From contig JAHJIQ010000045.1 in NCBI GenBank assembly GCA_018823285.1, positions 50,056-114,055 on the forward strand: a stretch of DNA of 64,000 nucleotides. Direction: 5' to 3'. A model generated the notes under the pieces. It saw nothing but the letters and a program-made list of their open reading frames with translations. It made no database searches and had not been told where the DNA came from. Shown here one piece after another: positions 1 through 9,147 of the stretch. This stretch comes from Pseudomonadota bacterium. GTDB taxonomy: Bacteria; Desulfobacterota; Desulfobulbia; Desulfobulbales; JAGXFP01. The position numbers were made by a program, and so were the translations under genes. Position 1 is the stretch's first letter; each line of letters begins with the position of its first letter.

Positions 1-122
1 GCAGCTCAAAGTCTGCGTTATCTGCTGTGGGGTTAGAGAGTGAATCTGATGTTTAACCTTCCATACGGAGATTCCCCGTGGCTCGAAGTCTAGCGTTTAT
101 CTGCCCCGCGGAGCTTCAATGA
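1..122 (+). repeat. Family A intergenic repeat, copy A1 (left end cut by window)
   Basis: This stretch matches copies at 15570-15720 and 22201-22361. It holds two related ~40-nt units, both built around GCTCGAAGTC (first unit GCTCAAAGTC) followed about 6 nt later by TATCTGC and a G-rich end. They are separated by the shared spacer GTGAATCTGATG. The element ends with GGAGCTTCAAT near 122. The first arm of unit 1 lies outside the window. Confidence 0.75.
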
Positions 123-144
123 ACCATTTGTCAACAGAGACAGG

Positions 145-867
145 TCAGCGACGATCACCCATGAGCCTCAACAGACTGAGGAAGAGATTGATGAAGTCAA
201 GATAGAGAGCCAGGGCCCCCATAATCGCGCCTTTTCTGATTATGGCTTCCCCGCCATTCATAATCCCTGCGGCGCCGATATTGGATATTTTCTGAACATC
301 ATAGGCCGTCAATCCGGTGAACACGATTACCCCGATGGCTGAGATAACCCATTCCATCATTGAACTGCGGAGGAAAATGTTCACCAGCATAGCGATGATC
401 ATCCCCATAAGTCCCATCATCATGAATGAACCCATGCTGGTAAGGTCTTTTTTGGTGACTGTGCCGTAAACTGCCATTGCGGCAAACATCCCTCCGGCAA
501 TGAAAAAGGTTGCTGCCACCGATGAGGCCGTATAAATCAGGAGGATTGCTGACAGGGTGGCTCCATTCAGGGCTGAATACACCAGAAAGAGTGATGTGGC
601 GGCCCCCGCCGAGATTTTTTCGATCCTGGCTGATAGATAGATAACCATCCCCAGCTCGCCGAAAATCAGTCCATAGAATACAAGTTTATTCCCGAATATC
701 ATCTGCTGGGCTGCGGCTGAGTTTGCCACCATAAAGGCAACGAGGGCAGTAAGGCCCAGGCCCAAAGCCATCCAGTTGAATACTTTGGCCAGAAACAGGG
801 TTGATTCGTGAGATGATACAGCGGTCGCTGCTACAGTTTGATGGTGGTTGCTAAAATCGTTCAACAT
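145..867 (-). CDS. Bax inhibitor-1/YccA family integral membrane protein
   Basis: The 240-residue product is almost wholly hydrophobic, with about seven predicted transmembrane helices from residue 28 to the C-terminus. It has the family layout of a short polar N-terminus, helices close together, and a final helix containing an acidic residue (LYLDFINLFLSLLRL). Members of the BI-1/YccA family (TMBIM, UPF0005) are inner-membrane proteins; some conduct calcium or interact with FtsH, but the function here is not shown. The ATG at 867 is preceded by GGAGG with good spacing. The gene is alone, with a family A repeat just past its 3' end. Confidence 0.9.
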   Translation of the reverse strand: MLNDFSNHHQTVAATAVSSHESTLFLAKVFNWMALGLGLTALVAFMVANSAAAQQMIFGNKLVFYGLIFGELGMVIYLSARIEKISAGAATSLFLVYSALNGATLSAILLIYTASSVAATFFIAGGMFAAMAVYGTVTKKDLTSMGSFMMMGLMGMIIAMLVNIFLRSSMMEWVISAIGVIVFTGLTAYDVQKISNIGAAGIMNGGEAIIRKGAIMGALALYLDFINLFLSLLRLMGDRR

Positions 868-1017
868 ATTGTTCCTCCACAGAAACAGTGTGATTTATTT
901 GTTTGTCGAGTTGTCGTATACAGTGTGCTGCGGCACATAAAACTAATCATTTAATGCTAATGTGCAAGGTGAAAAGTGTCCGCATGATGGAAGCGCATGG
1001 GAGTTGGACTTCATTGA

Positions 1018-1974
1018 TTATTCCCTTCCCATGAAAGAGGGGGTGTCAGTTGGATTGTAACTCGCCTGATACTTGTCCTGAAGGCCGTGCAGTATTCGGA
1101 GATATTGTTCGCGGTAGACCAGGGTGTCGGAAGTTTCCAGTTCTTTAACAAGTGAATTTAGCGGAGGGATGATGTCTATCCCGTGTCGGTTTACAATTTT
1201 TGCATTCGCTCTGTCGAGTATCATAATGCAATAGTATTTGATAAGCAGGCGAATATTCGATTCGCGACGGAATAGATAAGCCTGGCCGCCCAGGGTGTTG
1301 ATGAAGAACCCGGCATATTCGTAAAGGCCCTGAAGGGGAAGGTCGATTCTGGTCGTTGCGTTCTGGCAGGTGTGTCCCGATCTCGACCATTGATCAAAAA
1401 GGGCCAGAAGTGGCTCGAGGGAATCGGACTCACGGGTGAGAATGTCTTTCAGTAGCAGGACATTGTCTTTGCCGAGAACCCTGTAGAAATGGGCGGTGTT
1501 GGTCAGAATGGTAAAAAGGCTGTCGGTCTCCCGAACAACTATGGGCGGATTTGATAGCAGTTTGTCTATGAGTTTTTTGAAGTGATCGTGGCTGTTTTCT
1601 TTGAGGCCATATGACTTAAAATATTCTTTGTCGTCAAGATCTCTGAAAAAAAGCTGTATTCTGGCATCAAGTTGCTCGCAGGTTTTCTGGTTGAGATTAA
1701 TCGGTGGGATCAATCTCTCATCTATGACAATCGGCTCCTCTTCGGGGGGACTTTCTGCTTCAACAAGTTTTACCGCGAGTTCTTCATTTTTTCTTCTTAA
1801 ATTCTCTATCTCGTCCTGAAGTTCTTTTTTTTCTTCAAGTGCAGCTTTGTTGGAGAATGTTTCGGTTATTGACTCCCAGTTCAGAAACAGGGCGCCAATG
1901 ACAGAAAGGATGAGGGTGGTGATAATCAGGGTTGTTCTTATATTGGCTGGGCCGGCAGGTGTTTTTCTTGACAT
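1018..1974 (-). CDS. Membrane-anchored coiled-coil protein of unknown function
   Basis: I do not recognise this 318-residue protein. One transmembrane helix lies at about residues 15-32 (TLIITTLILSVIGALFLNW) after a short basic N-terminus, so it is probably a type II anchored protein facing the periplasm. A coiled coil follows at about 40-75, rich in K, E and L, then a short Pro/Glu linker and a ~230-residue mostly helical domain. Two cysteines (near residues 99 and 203) could pair in the periplasm. No clear ribosome binding site precedes the ATG at 1974. It is not obviously in an operon. Confidence 0.7.
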   Translation of the reverse strand: MSRKTPAGPANIRTTLIITTLILSVIGALFLNWESITETFSNKAALEEKKELQDEIENLRRKNEELAVKLVEAESPPEEEPIVIDERLIPPINLNQKTCEQLDARIQLFFRDLDDKEYFKSYGLKENSHDHFKKLIDKLLSNPPIVVRETDSLFTILTNTAHFYRVLGKDNVLLLKDILTRESDSLEPLLALFDQWSRSGHTCQNATTRIDLPLQGLYEYAGFFINTLGGQAYLFRRESNIRLLIKYYCIMILDRANAKIVNRHGIDIIPPLNSLVKELETSDTLVYREQYLRILHGLQDKYQASYNPTDTPSFMGRE

Positions 1975-2251
1975 GGCATGTTATATATTAAGCTCCGATC
2001 GTGCCGGAACGGGATAGCAAACCTGCTCCCTGTTATTAATTTTTGCAGGTTTATGGATGGTAAACCTTTTGCAGGAAGAGTGCTTTAGTTCAAATTATTT
2101 ATGAAACAAAGCCAGCTTATCATGCTATCGACACTTGTTCAAATGAAATGTTGAGTCCAATATGTTACATTCCTGGGTTTTCTATGAGAAAACAGAGGGT
2201 TTAAAAGATCTCCGGTTCTATCCACTGGCAAAAAAGTGTTAGTGCCAATAA

Positions 2252-2505
2252 ATAGCTGATGAAATTGATCCAGATGTTATTGCTGTTGACCAGAGAGTTG
2301 CAAAAGAAGCGTATCCAGAATTATCAAAAAACGTTTCCTTGCTTCCTGCCGAATTGGTGTGAATGACTCCCAGGAGTATTTTAAGGAGTTGTGTCTCCGA
2401 TCGGTGAATGTCGTTGTAGATTATATGAATGCCAGAAAGCAGAGAGAGAGAATACGGTGGGAGCGTTGTTTGCAACAGACGAGGATCCAACCGGTTGAAA
2501 AGTGA
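2252..2505 (+). pseudogene. Possible decayed gene with a frameshift, family unknown
   Basis: Two reading frames join to give one protein-like stretch. Frame 1 (2252-2362) reads IADEIDPDVIAVDQRVAKEA and onward to a stop. Frame 2 (2350-2505) continues with a polar, helical stretch rich in R, E and Q ending WERCLQQTRIQPVEK and a stop. Neither frame has a convincing start. The most economical reading is a remnant of a gene with a +1/-1 shift near 2350-2360. The family is not recognised, and chance open frames cannot be excluded. The rest of 1975-2816 shows only short open frames and a small hairpin at 2048-2066. Confidence 0.3.
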
Positions 2506-2816
2506 TCACACTGTATTCAACTCTTCAATGTATGGTGCTCTATGGTAGTGCTAAGTCAGTTCCCGGTGTTACTCGCTTCAGGTCGTTATAGCTTTGTCTG
2601 CGAAAAAGGATTCTGTGGAAATGTCTGCAATGATGGAAGAAAATTGGCGGTGAGGGGTGGAAGGTTGTGCAGTCAGTTCCATGAAACGGATGTGTTTTTT
2701 TCGAGTGATAGGCATAAGTCCATGGAGTTTACTGATGTCCGGAGTTGAATTTTATATTATTGACTGATAAACATCGGAAGGTCAAGGCAGGAAGGATCTG
2801 TCCGTGAACATTTTGA

Positions 2817-3491
2817 TTGCCGACAGATGCAGTTATGGAAAGGTCTTTATATTTGAAATGGGCTTCAGCACTTGTTCCGCGTGGTGAAATTGTGGAAGAG
2901 ACTAGCAGGAAAGATGGTGGGCGGAGGAAATGGTACGACAAGTATCTGCCGTTTGTTGCCAGAAGCCCGGAAATGCAGATTGAATGGCTTTCAAGAAATC
3001 TTGATCGGATTAGAGAAAAGAGTCTTTCCGGAAAAGATGGGCTGTCTAAAGAAGAGATAACTCCATATATAAAGCTGTTTCTTGAAGCGAACTCTTCAGC
3101 AGAAGAGGCTCTTGCAGAGGGAGGAGAGGAGTTTGCACCTTTACAGGAGATGTTTAAAAAGATTCCTGTTGAGCTGTTGCCGCTCCTGATGGAGTGTACG
3201 GATATTTATGATGTGCCCAAGCTCATCCGGATGATCTGTAAACCGAGCAGGGAACTGGCGATGGCGGCTTTGAAAAAAGTTCCCCCGCCTTATGAAAAGA
3301 GCCCTCTTCTGGTGATTGATCGGGTTTTCCATTCAATCAACGAGTGCGGTGGTGATCTTCTCGAGAGGTCTGCGGAGAGTGTTCTTGCGAGTAGTGATAT
3401 TCCGGACGGGTTCGCTAAGAATTACAAGAGATTTCAAGAGATAATGATGGATGAAGAAATTTTAAGCATTCTTTATCCGAAGGCCAGATGA
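2817..3491 (+). CDS. Hypothetical soluble helical protein
   Basis: This open frame of 224 codons has no recognised domain. It begins directly after an in-frame stop with a TTG (2817); the first ATG is at 2835 and neither has a good ribosome binding site, so the 5' end is uncertain and may be decayed. The product is polar and helical. It has a basic WYDKYLPFVARSPEMQIEWL segment, an acidic middle, and a C-terminal stretch IDRVFHSINECGGDLLERSA. No signal peptide or membrane helix is seen. It lies in the AT-richer accessory region between a decayed gene and a MITE-like element, which argues for an acquired or lineage-specific gene. Confidence 0.6.
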   Translation: MPTDAVMERSLYLKWASALVPRGEIVEETSRKDGGRRKWYDKYLPFVARSPEMQIEWLSRNLDRIREKSLSGKDGLSKEEITPYIKLFLEANSSAEEALAEGGEEFAPLQEMFKKIPVELLPLLMECTDIYDVPKLIRMICKPSRELAMAALKKVPPPYEKSPLLVIDRVFHSINECGGDLLERSAESVLASSDIPDGFAKNYKRFQEIMMDEEILSILYPKAR

Positions 3492-3586
3492 AAAACCGAC
3501 CGCCAGATGGTCCTGCCCCTATGGATGATTACCCTGTTGCCAAACCTGTTGCTGAAGATGATTCAGGTGTCGCTTTCAGAAATTGA
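3488..3586 (+). CDS. Candidate 32-residue small protein, start overlaps upstream stop
   Basis: An ATG overlaps the TGA of the preceding gene (ATGA) and opens a 32-codon frame, MKNRPPDGPAPMDDYPVAKP and so on, ending at 3586 just before a MITE-like element. The overlap would allow translational coupling. The product is Pro/Asp rich and probably disordered. It may instead be the truncated start of a gene broken by the insertion at 3597, since the frame closes only four bases before the target duplication. Confidence 0.3.
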   Translation: MKNRPPDGPAPMDDYPVAKPVAEDDSGVAFRN

Positions 3587-3596
3587 ATCATACTGA

Positions 3597-3886
3597 CTCA
3601 ACTTTCCGACATGTCTTATGATGTTGATTTGCTGTTACAAAATGGTTCAAAGTCGTAGTGACATTCCATGATGAGAATCCAGAAGCCAGTAGCCGGAAGC
3701 CAGAATGACTGATTTTAAAGCTTTTCTCCTGACTTCTGACTCCTGGCTTCTGGATACTTGTGGAACACAGGCACTAACAAATCACCGAAACCCCTTTATT
3801 TCACCCTTCGGGTATAAGTTTTGTGCGAGCAGGCAAGCTGCTCAACTCAGCTTTATCGGGAGATGAGCCAAACTCGGAAAGTTGTG
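3597..3886 (+). mobile_element. MITE-like element, family B copy B1 (290 bp)
   Basis: The ends are inverted repeats CAACTTTCCGA (3599-3609) and TCGGAAAGTTG (3874-3884), each followed outward by two extra bases. It is flanked by the direct repeat ATACTGA at 3590-3596 and 3887-3893, as expected of a 7-bp target duplication. Inside are a CAGAAGCC/GGCTTCTG imperfect hairpin around 3690-3755 and no coding frame. Related copies lie at 29975-30288 and 31365-31599. It is non-autonomous; the mobilising transposase is not in this window. Confidence 0.8.
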
Positions 3887-3907
3887 ATACTGAATATTGC
3901 CTGAACA

Positions 3908-3940
3908 ATAAAAAAGGGGGCCTGGTTTGCAGGTCCCCTG
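3908..3940 (-). terminator. Rho-independent terminator of the PxxKW gene
   Basis: Read on the minus strand, a GC-rich stem GGGGACCTG/CAGGCCCCC with a short loop is followed by TTTTTTATT. It lies 31 bp after the stop of the PxxKW gene. Confidence 0.8.
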
Positions 3941-3970
3941 TGTATCATTACTTTTCTAAAGTGGAGCGGA

Positions 3971-4237
3971 TTATTTTTTGGCCATTGCCCTTTTAGAAGC
4001 TTTAAGGGGATTGACCTTGATCTTGGATGTAATGATCTCCGGCTTCACATGCGTAGCAAAATTGCAGATCCCCAGTTTCCATTTGGCTTCTGGCGATATA
4101 TAAGTGTGACAATAGTTCGTCTGTTCAACCGCAACGACTCTTTCGCACCCTTCGCATTTCTCAATGACCGGGTTAAAAAGACCGCTGGTGTATTTCGCAT
4201 TGGCTTCAGCTGAGATGCTTTCTGATTTTGCCGCCAT
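3971..4237 (-). CDS. PxxKW family cysteine-rich protein
   Basis: This is an 88-residue protein with the PxxKW signature (PEAKW) that names a small family found mainly in sulfate-reducing and related Desulfobacterota. Four cysteines are present: C-x2-C (CEGC), C in NYCHTY and C in GICNFA. They could bind a metal or Fe-S centre, but the function is unknown. The C-terminus is Lys/Ala rich (KASKRAMAKK). A GGAGG lies 8 bp before the ATG, and a strong terminator follows. It is a single-gene unit. Confidence 0.8.
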   Translation of the reverse strand: MAAKSESISAEANAKYTSGLFNPVIEKCEGCERVVAVEQTNYCHTYISPEAKWKLGICNFATHVKPEIITSKIKVNPLKASKRAMAKK

Positions 4238-4812
4238 TTTCCCTACCTCCGACGTATGACCCGGACGAATTTATTCTACCCGGTGTTTTGATTCTTCGTA
4301 AATAAAAATTCTGGAAAGCCAGACGCTCTGAACTTTGAGATTTCTAAAGAAGAAACTTCATAAAAGAAAAATATGAATCTGTCAATGAAAAGCTTCGGTC
4401 TAAATAATTAATAAACAACGTTTTTTTGGGAATTTTAATCTCGGGCATATTGAGCAGGGAAAGACGGATTGTTTTTCGAATTGTTTCAATAATATTAGTA
4501 ACTTGCGTAGTCTTGTGTGGTGTTTTGCTATTGGGGACTTCGAATAATTTATGTTTAAAGGGGAAAGGCTGTGAGGAAATTGAGATCCAAAGATTATCTA
4601 TTAACATGATATTATTGAAAAAAATCCTATTGATTTTAAAGGGTTATTAATATATAAGAAAAACAGTTTGTAATTTGAGATGTGCTTTTGCTGTGTTTTT
4701 TTCGAAGAAGTTTGCGCAGCGACATATCTGCATTTGTTCTTACGTATTGTTGTGCGACTATACAGTGGTTACCCCTGACGAACCTAGCGTATATTGGTCT
4801 GGAGAATGGTTT
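4238..4812. other. AT-rich gene-free stretch upstream of pilC
   Basis: This 575-bp region is clearly more AT-rich than its surroundings. It contains only short weak open frames, such as a TTG-started hydrophobic frame at 4426-4650 with no ribosome binding site. The frame of pilC is open back to 4675 but without a plausible start. The region probably carries promoters for the two divergent neighbours; none could be pinned down. Confidence 0.4.
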
Positions 4813-6021
4813 ATGCCTATTTTTTTCTGGAAAGGTAAGAATTCATACGGTGATAAACGAAGTGGCCAGTACGAAGCAAACGATTTAGCTGCAGTCCATG
4901 CATATCTGAAAAAAATCCGGATTACCCCGATCAAGGTAAAGGAAAAACCGAAAGATATCCTTGAAAACATTCCCATTTTTCAGCCTAAGGTTACGGGTAA
5001 GGATGTTGTGATTTTTACCCGGCAGCTTTCGACCATGATTGATGCCGGTCTGCCTCTTGTGCAGAGTCTTGATATCCTTGCCAACCAGCAGGAGAACCCC
5101 ACTTTTAAAAGAGTGTTGAGGGAGATCAAGTCGGATGTTGAGACCGGGACGACCTTTGCCGATGCAATGAAGAAACACCCCAACATTTATGACAATCTTT
5201 TCTGTAATATGATCGAAGCCGGTGAGCTTGGCGGTATTCTTGACACCATTCTCGCCCGTCTGGCTGTTTTCATGGAAAAAGCCATGGCCCTGAAGAAGAA
5301 GGTGAAGGGCGCAATGACCTATCCTATAATATGCCTCTGCATATCAGTTGTTATTCTTGGTGTTATTCTGATCTTTGTCGTGCCGACTTTTGAGAAAATG
5401 TTCGCCGATTTCGGAGCGGCCCTTCCTCTTCCAACGCAGATTGTTGTCGGTATGAGTAAATTTGTGCAACACAACATAATTTATGGAGTCGCTTTAATCG
5501 GGCTGCTGATTTTCGGATTCAAGAAACTTTACAAGACCGATTACGGGAACAGGAAGATTGATGCCATGATGCTTAAACTTCCGGTTTTTGGTGATCTGAT
5601 TTTAAAAGTTGCGGTTGCCAAATTTTCCCGAACTTTGGGGACCATGCTGCAGAGTGGCGTTCCCATACTGGAAGCGCTGAGTGTTGTTGCCAGAACTGCC
5701 GGTAATCGGACCATTGAGACGGCTGTTTTCAGGGTGGCCGAGAGTATCAGTGAAGGACGGTCAATCGCCGAACCTCTTGAGGAAACGGGTGTCTTCCCGA
5801 GCATGGTTGTTCAGATGATAAGTGTAGGTGAATCTACAGGCGCCCTTGATGCCATGTTGGAAAAAATCGCTGATTTCTATGACGAAGAAGTAGACCAGGC
5901 CGTTGAGAATCTTACGGCCATGATCGAACCATTCATGATGGTGTTCCTGGGAGGAATGATCGGCGGTCTGGTTGTCGCCATGTATTTGCCGATTTTCGAG
6001 ATGGGAAACGTTGTCAAATAA
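4813..6021 (+). CDS. pilC: Type IV pilus / type II secretion inner-membrane platform protein (PilC/GspF family)
   Basis: The 402-residue product starts MPIFFWKGKN, the usual N-terminus of PilC proteins. This supports the ATG at 4813 (GGAG eight bases upstream) over an open frame reaching back to 4675. Two T2SSF domains lie at about 65-190 and 270-392, each with the conserved RQLSTMIDAGLPL / FSRTLGTMLQSGVPI start and GGILDTIL / TGALDAML end. Membrane segments are near 172-195, 222-240 and 372-396. PilC is the inner-membrane platform on which the PilB/PilT ATPases act. It usually sits next to pilB and pilT, but here it is alone between an AT-rich region and an IHF gene. Confidence 0.9.
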   Translation: MPIFFWKGKNSYGDKRSGQYEANDLAAVHAYLKKIRITPIKVKEKPKDILENIPIFQPKVTGKDVVIFTRQLSTMIDAGLPLVQSLDILANQQENPTFKRVLREIKSDVETGTTFADAMKKHPNIYDNLFCNMIEAGELGGILDTILARLAVFMEKAMALKKKVKGAMTYPIICLCISVVILGVILIFVVPTFEKMFADFGAALPLPTQIVVGMSKFVQHNIIYGVALIGLLIFGFKKLYKTDYGNRKIDAMMLKLPVFGDLILKVAVAKFSRTLGTMLQSGVPILEALSVVARTAGNRTIETAVFRVAESISEGRSIAEPLEETGVFPSMVVQMISVGESTGALDAMLEKIADFYDEEVDQAVENLTAMIEPFMMVFLGGMIGGLVVAMYLPIFEMGNVVK

Positions 6022-6054
6022 CCGGTATTCGTAAAGGATGCCAAGTGTGAATTC

Positions 6055-6083
6055 TTGACATATATTAGTAATTCTAGTAACTT
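6055..6083 (+). promoter_or_regulatory. Candidate sigma-70 promoter for the IHF/HU gene
   Basis: A perfect TTGACA (6055-6060) is followed after 17 bases by TAACTT (6078-6083), which is a poor -10. The predicted transcript would start about 25 bp before the IHF-like ATG. The position is right; the -10 match is weak. Confidence 0.45.
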
Positions 6084-6115
6084 AGCTGTGGTATTAATTT
6101 CTAAGTAGGTGGGAC

Positions 6116-6397
6116 ATGACCCTGACAAAAGCTGATCTTGTTCAGAGTGTTTATCAAAAACACAATTTAACCAAGGCTGAGGCAGCTGAGGCGGTTGAGG
6201 CGTTTCTTGAGATTGCAAAGGAATGTCTGGTGACCGGAGAAGACCTGCTTATCAGCGGTTTTGGGAAATTCAACGTGAAAAAGAAAAAATCCAGAAGGGG
6301 GCGTAATCCCCAGACTGGAGATGATCTGATACTTGATGCAAGGCAGGTGGTTACGTTTAAACCTTCCGGAATTTTGAGAGACAGGATTAACGAATAA
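6116..6397 (+). CDS. ihfA: Integration host factor / HU family DNA-bending protein
   Basis: The 93-residue protein has the complete HU/IHF fold: helix-turn-helix dimer region (residues 1-40), GFGKFNV strand, and the DNA-arm motif GRNPQTG with the proline that intercalates into DNA. The C-terminus FKPSGILRDRIN resembles IhfA more than HU. It would bend DNA as a dimer in transcription, recombination and nucleoid organisation. The partner subunit is not in this window, so it may also work as a homodimer. It has its own candidate promoter and a strong terminator, so it is a single-gene unit. The alpha assignment is by resemblance only. Confidence 0.85.
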   Translation: MTLTKADLVQSVYQKHNLTKAEAAEAVEAFLEIAKECLVTGEDLLISGFGKFNVKKKKSRRGRNPQTGDDLILDARQVVTFKPSGILRDRINE

Positions 6398-6423
6398 ACA
6401 TCTACACTCCGATTTTTATCCCC

Positions 6424-6464
6424 AAACGGGTAAACTCCTTCTTGTCGGAGTTGCCCGTTTTTTG
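6424..6464 (+). terminator. Rho-independent terminator after the IHF gene
   Basis: The stem AACGGGTAAACTCC pairs with GGAGTTGCCCGTT across a short loop (one bulge), followed by TTTTTTG. It lies about 27 bp after the stop codon. Confidence 0.85.
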
Positions 6465-6658
6465 TTGTCTCCCTGCAAGATTTTTTAAATTTGATGATTT
6501 GATAACAGCACCCTTCAACATGATGCATTCCTTGACGCGAAGCTTCAATTTGTTCGCATTATATGCACGGGTAGGGCAGTCTTGAAAGAATTGAGAGATG
6601 GCAGATAGGACTTAATTGTCTTGCCCAATAGCACTAATTTTTATAAGTATCTATCTCT

Positions 6659-7699
6659 ATGGGTAAAACAGCCACGCATATATCTGAACTTGCTGCCATG
6701 GTTGATGGAGAGTGGGCAGGGAGCACGGATGTAGTTCTGACAGGGTTGGCGGATATCGGTTCAGCTACTGCAGGCCAAATCTCTTTCCTGGTGGATAAGA
6801 ACAAGGCCGCGGGAGAAATAAATGCGTCGGCCCTGATCGTTCCTAGAGCTTTTGGGCATTGTGAAATCCCTGTTATTTATGTTGACGATCCAGTTTTGGC
6901 TGCGGCGATTATTCATCGCCATTTTATTGGCGATGAATTTGTCGCCGCGGGGATTTCCGACCGAGCATTTGTCGGCACAGAGTGTTCCATAGCTGCTGAA
7001 GTGACGATTTCGCCAATGGTTGTTATCGGCAACAATGTAAGAATTGGCTCCAGGGTAACAATTGGTCCTGGAACCGTTGTTGGTGATAGTGTCAGTATCG
7101 GAGATGGCACATTTTTACATCCCAATGTGACGGTACTTGCCGGTTCGCTGATTGGTGAAAGGGTGATTATCCACAGCGGGACAGTGATCGGGAGCGATGG
7201 TTTTGGTTATGCCCATGACCGGCACGGGAACCATGTCAAGCGGCCCCATGTCGGTTTTGTGCAGATTGATGACGATGTGGAAATCGGGGCCAATGTCTGT
7301 GTGGATCGCGCCACATTCGGCAAAACCTGGATCCGACGTGGAACCAAGATCGACAATCTTGTCCAGATTGCTCATAATGTCGAGATTGGTGAGAATTCAA
7401 TCCTTGTTTCCCAGGTAGGAATTTCGGGGAGCAGCCGTCTCGGCTATGGGGTGGTAATGGGAGGAAAGGCTGCTCTGAGCGGTCACCTTGAAATCGGAAA
7501 CAGGGTCACCATTGCAGCCAAATCCGGTGTCACCAGTGACTTGGAAGATGGCGCCATTGTGTCCGGTTTTCCGGCAATCCCTCACCGAAAATGGCTCAGG
7601 GCAAGCACCTCATTTCACAAACTGCCTGATCTGATCAAGGATGTCAGGGAGATAAAAAAGAAACTGGCCGCACTATTTGCGGATGGATCAGAAGACTGA
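6659..7699 (+). CDS. lpxD: UDP-3-O-(3-hydroxyacyl)glucosamine N-acyltransferase
   Basis: LpxD adds the second 3-hydroxyacyl chain, from acyl-ACP, to UDP-3-O-acylglucosamine in lipid A synthesis. The 346 residues show the N-terminal uridine-binding domain (1-100), then a left-handed beta helix of hexapeptide repeats (about 105-320) and a C-terminal helix ([17 protein letters not shown]). The catalytic histidine sits at residue 239 in QIAHNVEIG, the same number as in E. coli. It is the first gene of a plus-strand lipid A operon (lpxD-fabZ-lpxA-lpxI). A gap of about 140 bp separates it from fabZ. Confidence 0.95.
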   Translation: MGKTATHISELAAMVDGEWAGSTDVVLTGLADIGSATAGQISFLVDKNKAAGEINASALIVPRAFGHCEIPVIYVDDPVLAAAIIHRHFIGDEFVAAGISDRAFVGTECSIAAEVTISPMVVIGNNVRIGSRVTIGPGTVVGDSVSIGDGTFLHPNVTVLAGSLIGERVIIHSGTVIGSDGFGYAHDRHGNHVKRPHVGFVQIDDDVEIGANVCVDRATFGKTWIRRGTKIDNLVQIAHNVEIGENSILVSQVGISGSSRLGYGVVMGGKAALSGHLEIGNRVTIAAKSGVTSDLEDGAIVSGFPAIPHRKWLRASTSFHKLPDLIKDVREIKKKLAALFADGSED

Positions 7700-7842
7700 T
7701 TCCTGAAAGTTTTTCTGATCCCCGGTTTCCTTTCAGGGCGGGTATTTAAAGATTAGATATTGATGATTGGCAGGGAGGAGATAAAGCTTAAGCTGGGCAG
7801 CTTGTCTGCGCATATGTAACTTATTATCAGAAGGGTGAATAA

Positions 7843-8289
7843 ATGGAGTCTGGGAAAGAATGTATTGATGTGAAGAAGATCCTCGACCTCTTGCCTCACC
7901 GGTACCCGTTTATACTGGTTGACCGGATTCTGGAGTGTGAGCTGGGGAAGAATATTGTCGGCCTGAAAAATGTGACCATTAACGAGCCTTTTTTCCAGGG
8001 CCATTTTCCCGGGGAGCCGGTTATGCCCGGCGTCCTCATCCTGGAGAGTATGGCCCAGGTCGGTTGTGTGCTGGCGTATCTGACCGATCAGGAAAATTTG
8101 AGTGACAAGATCTTCTATTTTACCGGTCTTGATGGTGCAAGATTCAGAAAAAAGGTGGTTCCCGGTGATCAGCTGATCATCAAGGTTGAGGTTGTCAAAC
8201 GGAAGGGCCAGTTTATAAAGCTGTATTCAGAGGTTTTTGTCGAAGACAGTCTGGTTGCCCAGAGCGGTCTGATGGCAGCTTTCGGATAA
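7843..8289 (+). CDS. fabZ: 3-hydroxyacyl-[ACP] dehydratase FabZ
   Basis: FabZ dehydrates 3-hydroxyacyl-ACP in fatty acid elongation and competes with LpxA/LpxD for the same substrates, which explains its usual place between them. The 148 residues match the family length. The N-terminal [14 protein letters not shown] is followed by the active-site helix with His54 in [11 protein letters not shown] and Glu68 in LILES. The fold is a hot-dog dimer/hexamer in the cytosol. The ATG at 7843 follows GAAGGG at suitable spacing. It is probably cotranscribed with lpxD and lpxA. Confidence 0.95.
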   Translation: MESGKECIDVKKILDLLPHRYPFILVDRILECELGKNIVGLKNVTINEPFFQGHFPGEPVMPGVLILESMAQVGCVLAYLTDQENLSDKIFYFTGLDGARFRKKVVPGDQLIIKVEVVKRKGQFIKLYSEVFVEDSLVAQSGLMAAFG

Positions 8290-8346
8290 TCACAGAAAGA
8301 AGTTCTATTCCCCATTTCTCATTTACGAATAATTTCAGGATACATT

Positions 8347-9147
8347 ATGAATATACATCCCACAGCAGTCGTGGATCAGGATGCGGAGCTGGATCCGTCG
8401 GTAAAGGTTGGCGCGTATGCCGTTATCGGAGCAGGTGTCAGAATTGGTGCGAATTCCGTGATCAGCCCCCATGCGGTGATTAACGAACTGACTGAAATCG
8501 GGACCGGGAACCATGTAGGGTCGTTCGCCAACATTGGTGATGCTCCCCAGGATATCAGTTATCGGAACGAGGCGACGACTCTGAAAATCGGCAACGATAA
8601 CCAGATCAGGGAATATGTCTCGATTCATCGGGGAACCGTCAAAGGTGGCGGGCAAACAACCATTGGCAATAACAATATGCTTATGGCCTACAGCCATATC
8701 GCCCATGACTGCCATGTCGGCAATCATGTGATCATGGCGAATGCGGCCACTCTCGGTGGTCATGTTACGGTTGGTGACCGCGCGAATTTCGGTGGCTTTG
8801 TCGGAGTTCATCAATTTACAAACATCGGCTGCTATTCCTATGTAGGAGGGATGTCCGGTGTCACCAAGGATGTTCCTCCCTATACAATTGTGGCCGGCAC
8901 CAGAAACCAGATGCGGGTGTCCGGAATCAATCGGATCGGTTTGAAGCGCAGTGGCTTTTCTTCCAATGACATCAAAGACCTTCGGGGGGCATTCAACATC
9001 ATCTTCTCGGATGAAAATCTTCTCCTCCAGGAGGCGCTGGACATGGCAATCAGTGAATACTCCACCAGCGAGCTGGTCAGAAATCTGGTCGGTTTCATCA
9101 GGGCATCAAAGCGTGGGGTGGTCAGGTCCTATTCAAGTGATGAATAA
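8347..9147 (+). CDS. lpxA: UDP-N-acetylglucosamine O-acyltransferase
   Basis: LpxA catalyses the first step of lipid A synthesis, transfer of a 3-hydroxyacyl chain from ACP to O-3 of UDP-GlcNAc. The 266-residue product opens with IHPTAVVD and runs through about ten coils of hexapeptide repeats to residue ~190. The catalytic His is residue 120 in SHIAHDCHVGN, and the C-terminal helical domain follows (INRIGLKRSGFSSNDIKDLR). The length is typical. Its last eight bases overlap the start of lpxI, indicating coupled translation. Confidence 0.95.
   Translation: MNIHPTAVVDQDAELDPSVKVGAYAVIGAGVRIGANSVISPHAVINELTEIGTGNHVGSFANIGDAPQDISYRNEATTLKIGNDNQIREYVSIHRGTVKGGGQTTIGNNNMLMAYSHIAHDCHVGNHVIMANAATLGGHVTVGDRANFGGFVGVHQFTNIGCYSYVGGMSGVTKDVPPYTIVAGTRNQMRVSGINRIGLKRSGFSSNDIKDLRGAFNIIFSDENLLLQEALDMAISEYSTSELVRNLVGFIRASKRGVVRSYSSDE

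Noticed and set aside
4426..4650. Small hydrophobic plus-strand frame in the AT-rich gap
   Set aside because: It has a TTG start, no ribosome site, and composition expected from AT-rich non-coding DNA.
4675..4812. 46-residue N-terminal extension of PilC
   Set aside because: The extension lacks a ribosome site and PilC homology starts exactly at ATG 4813 (MPIFFWKGKN).
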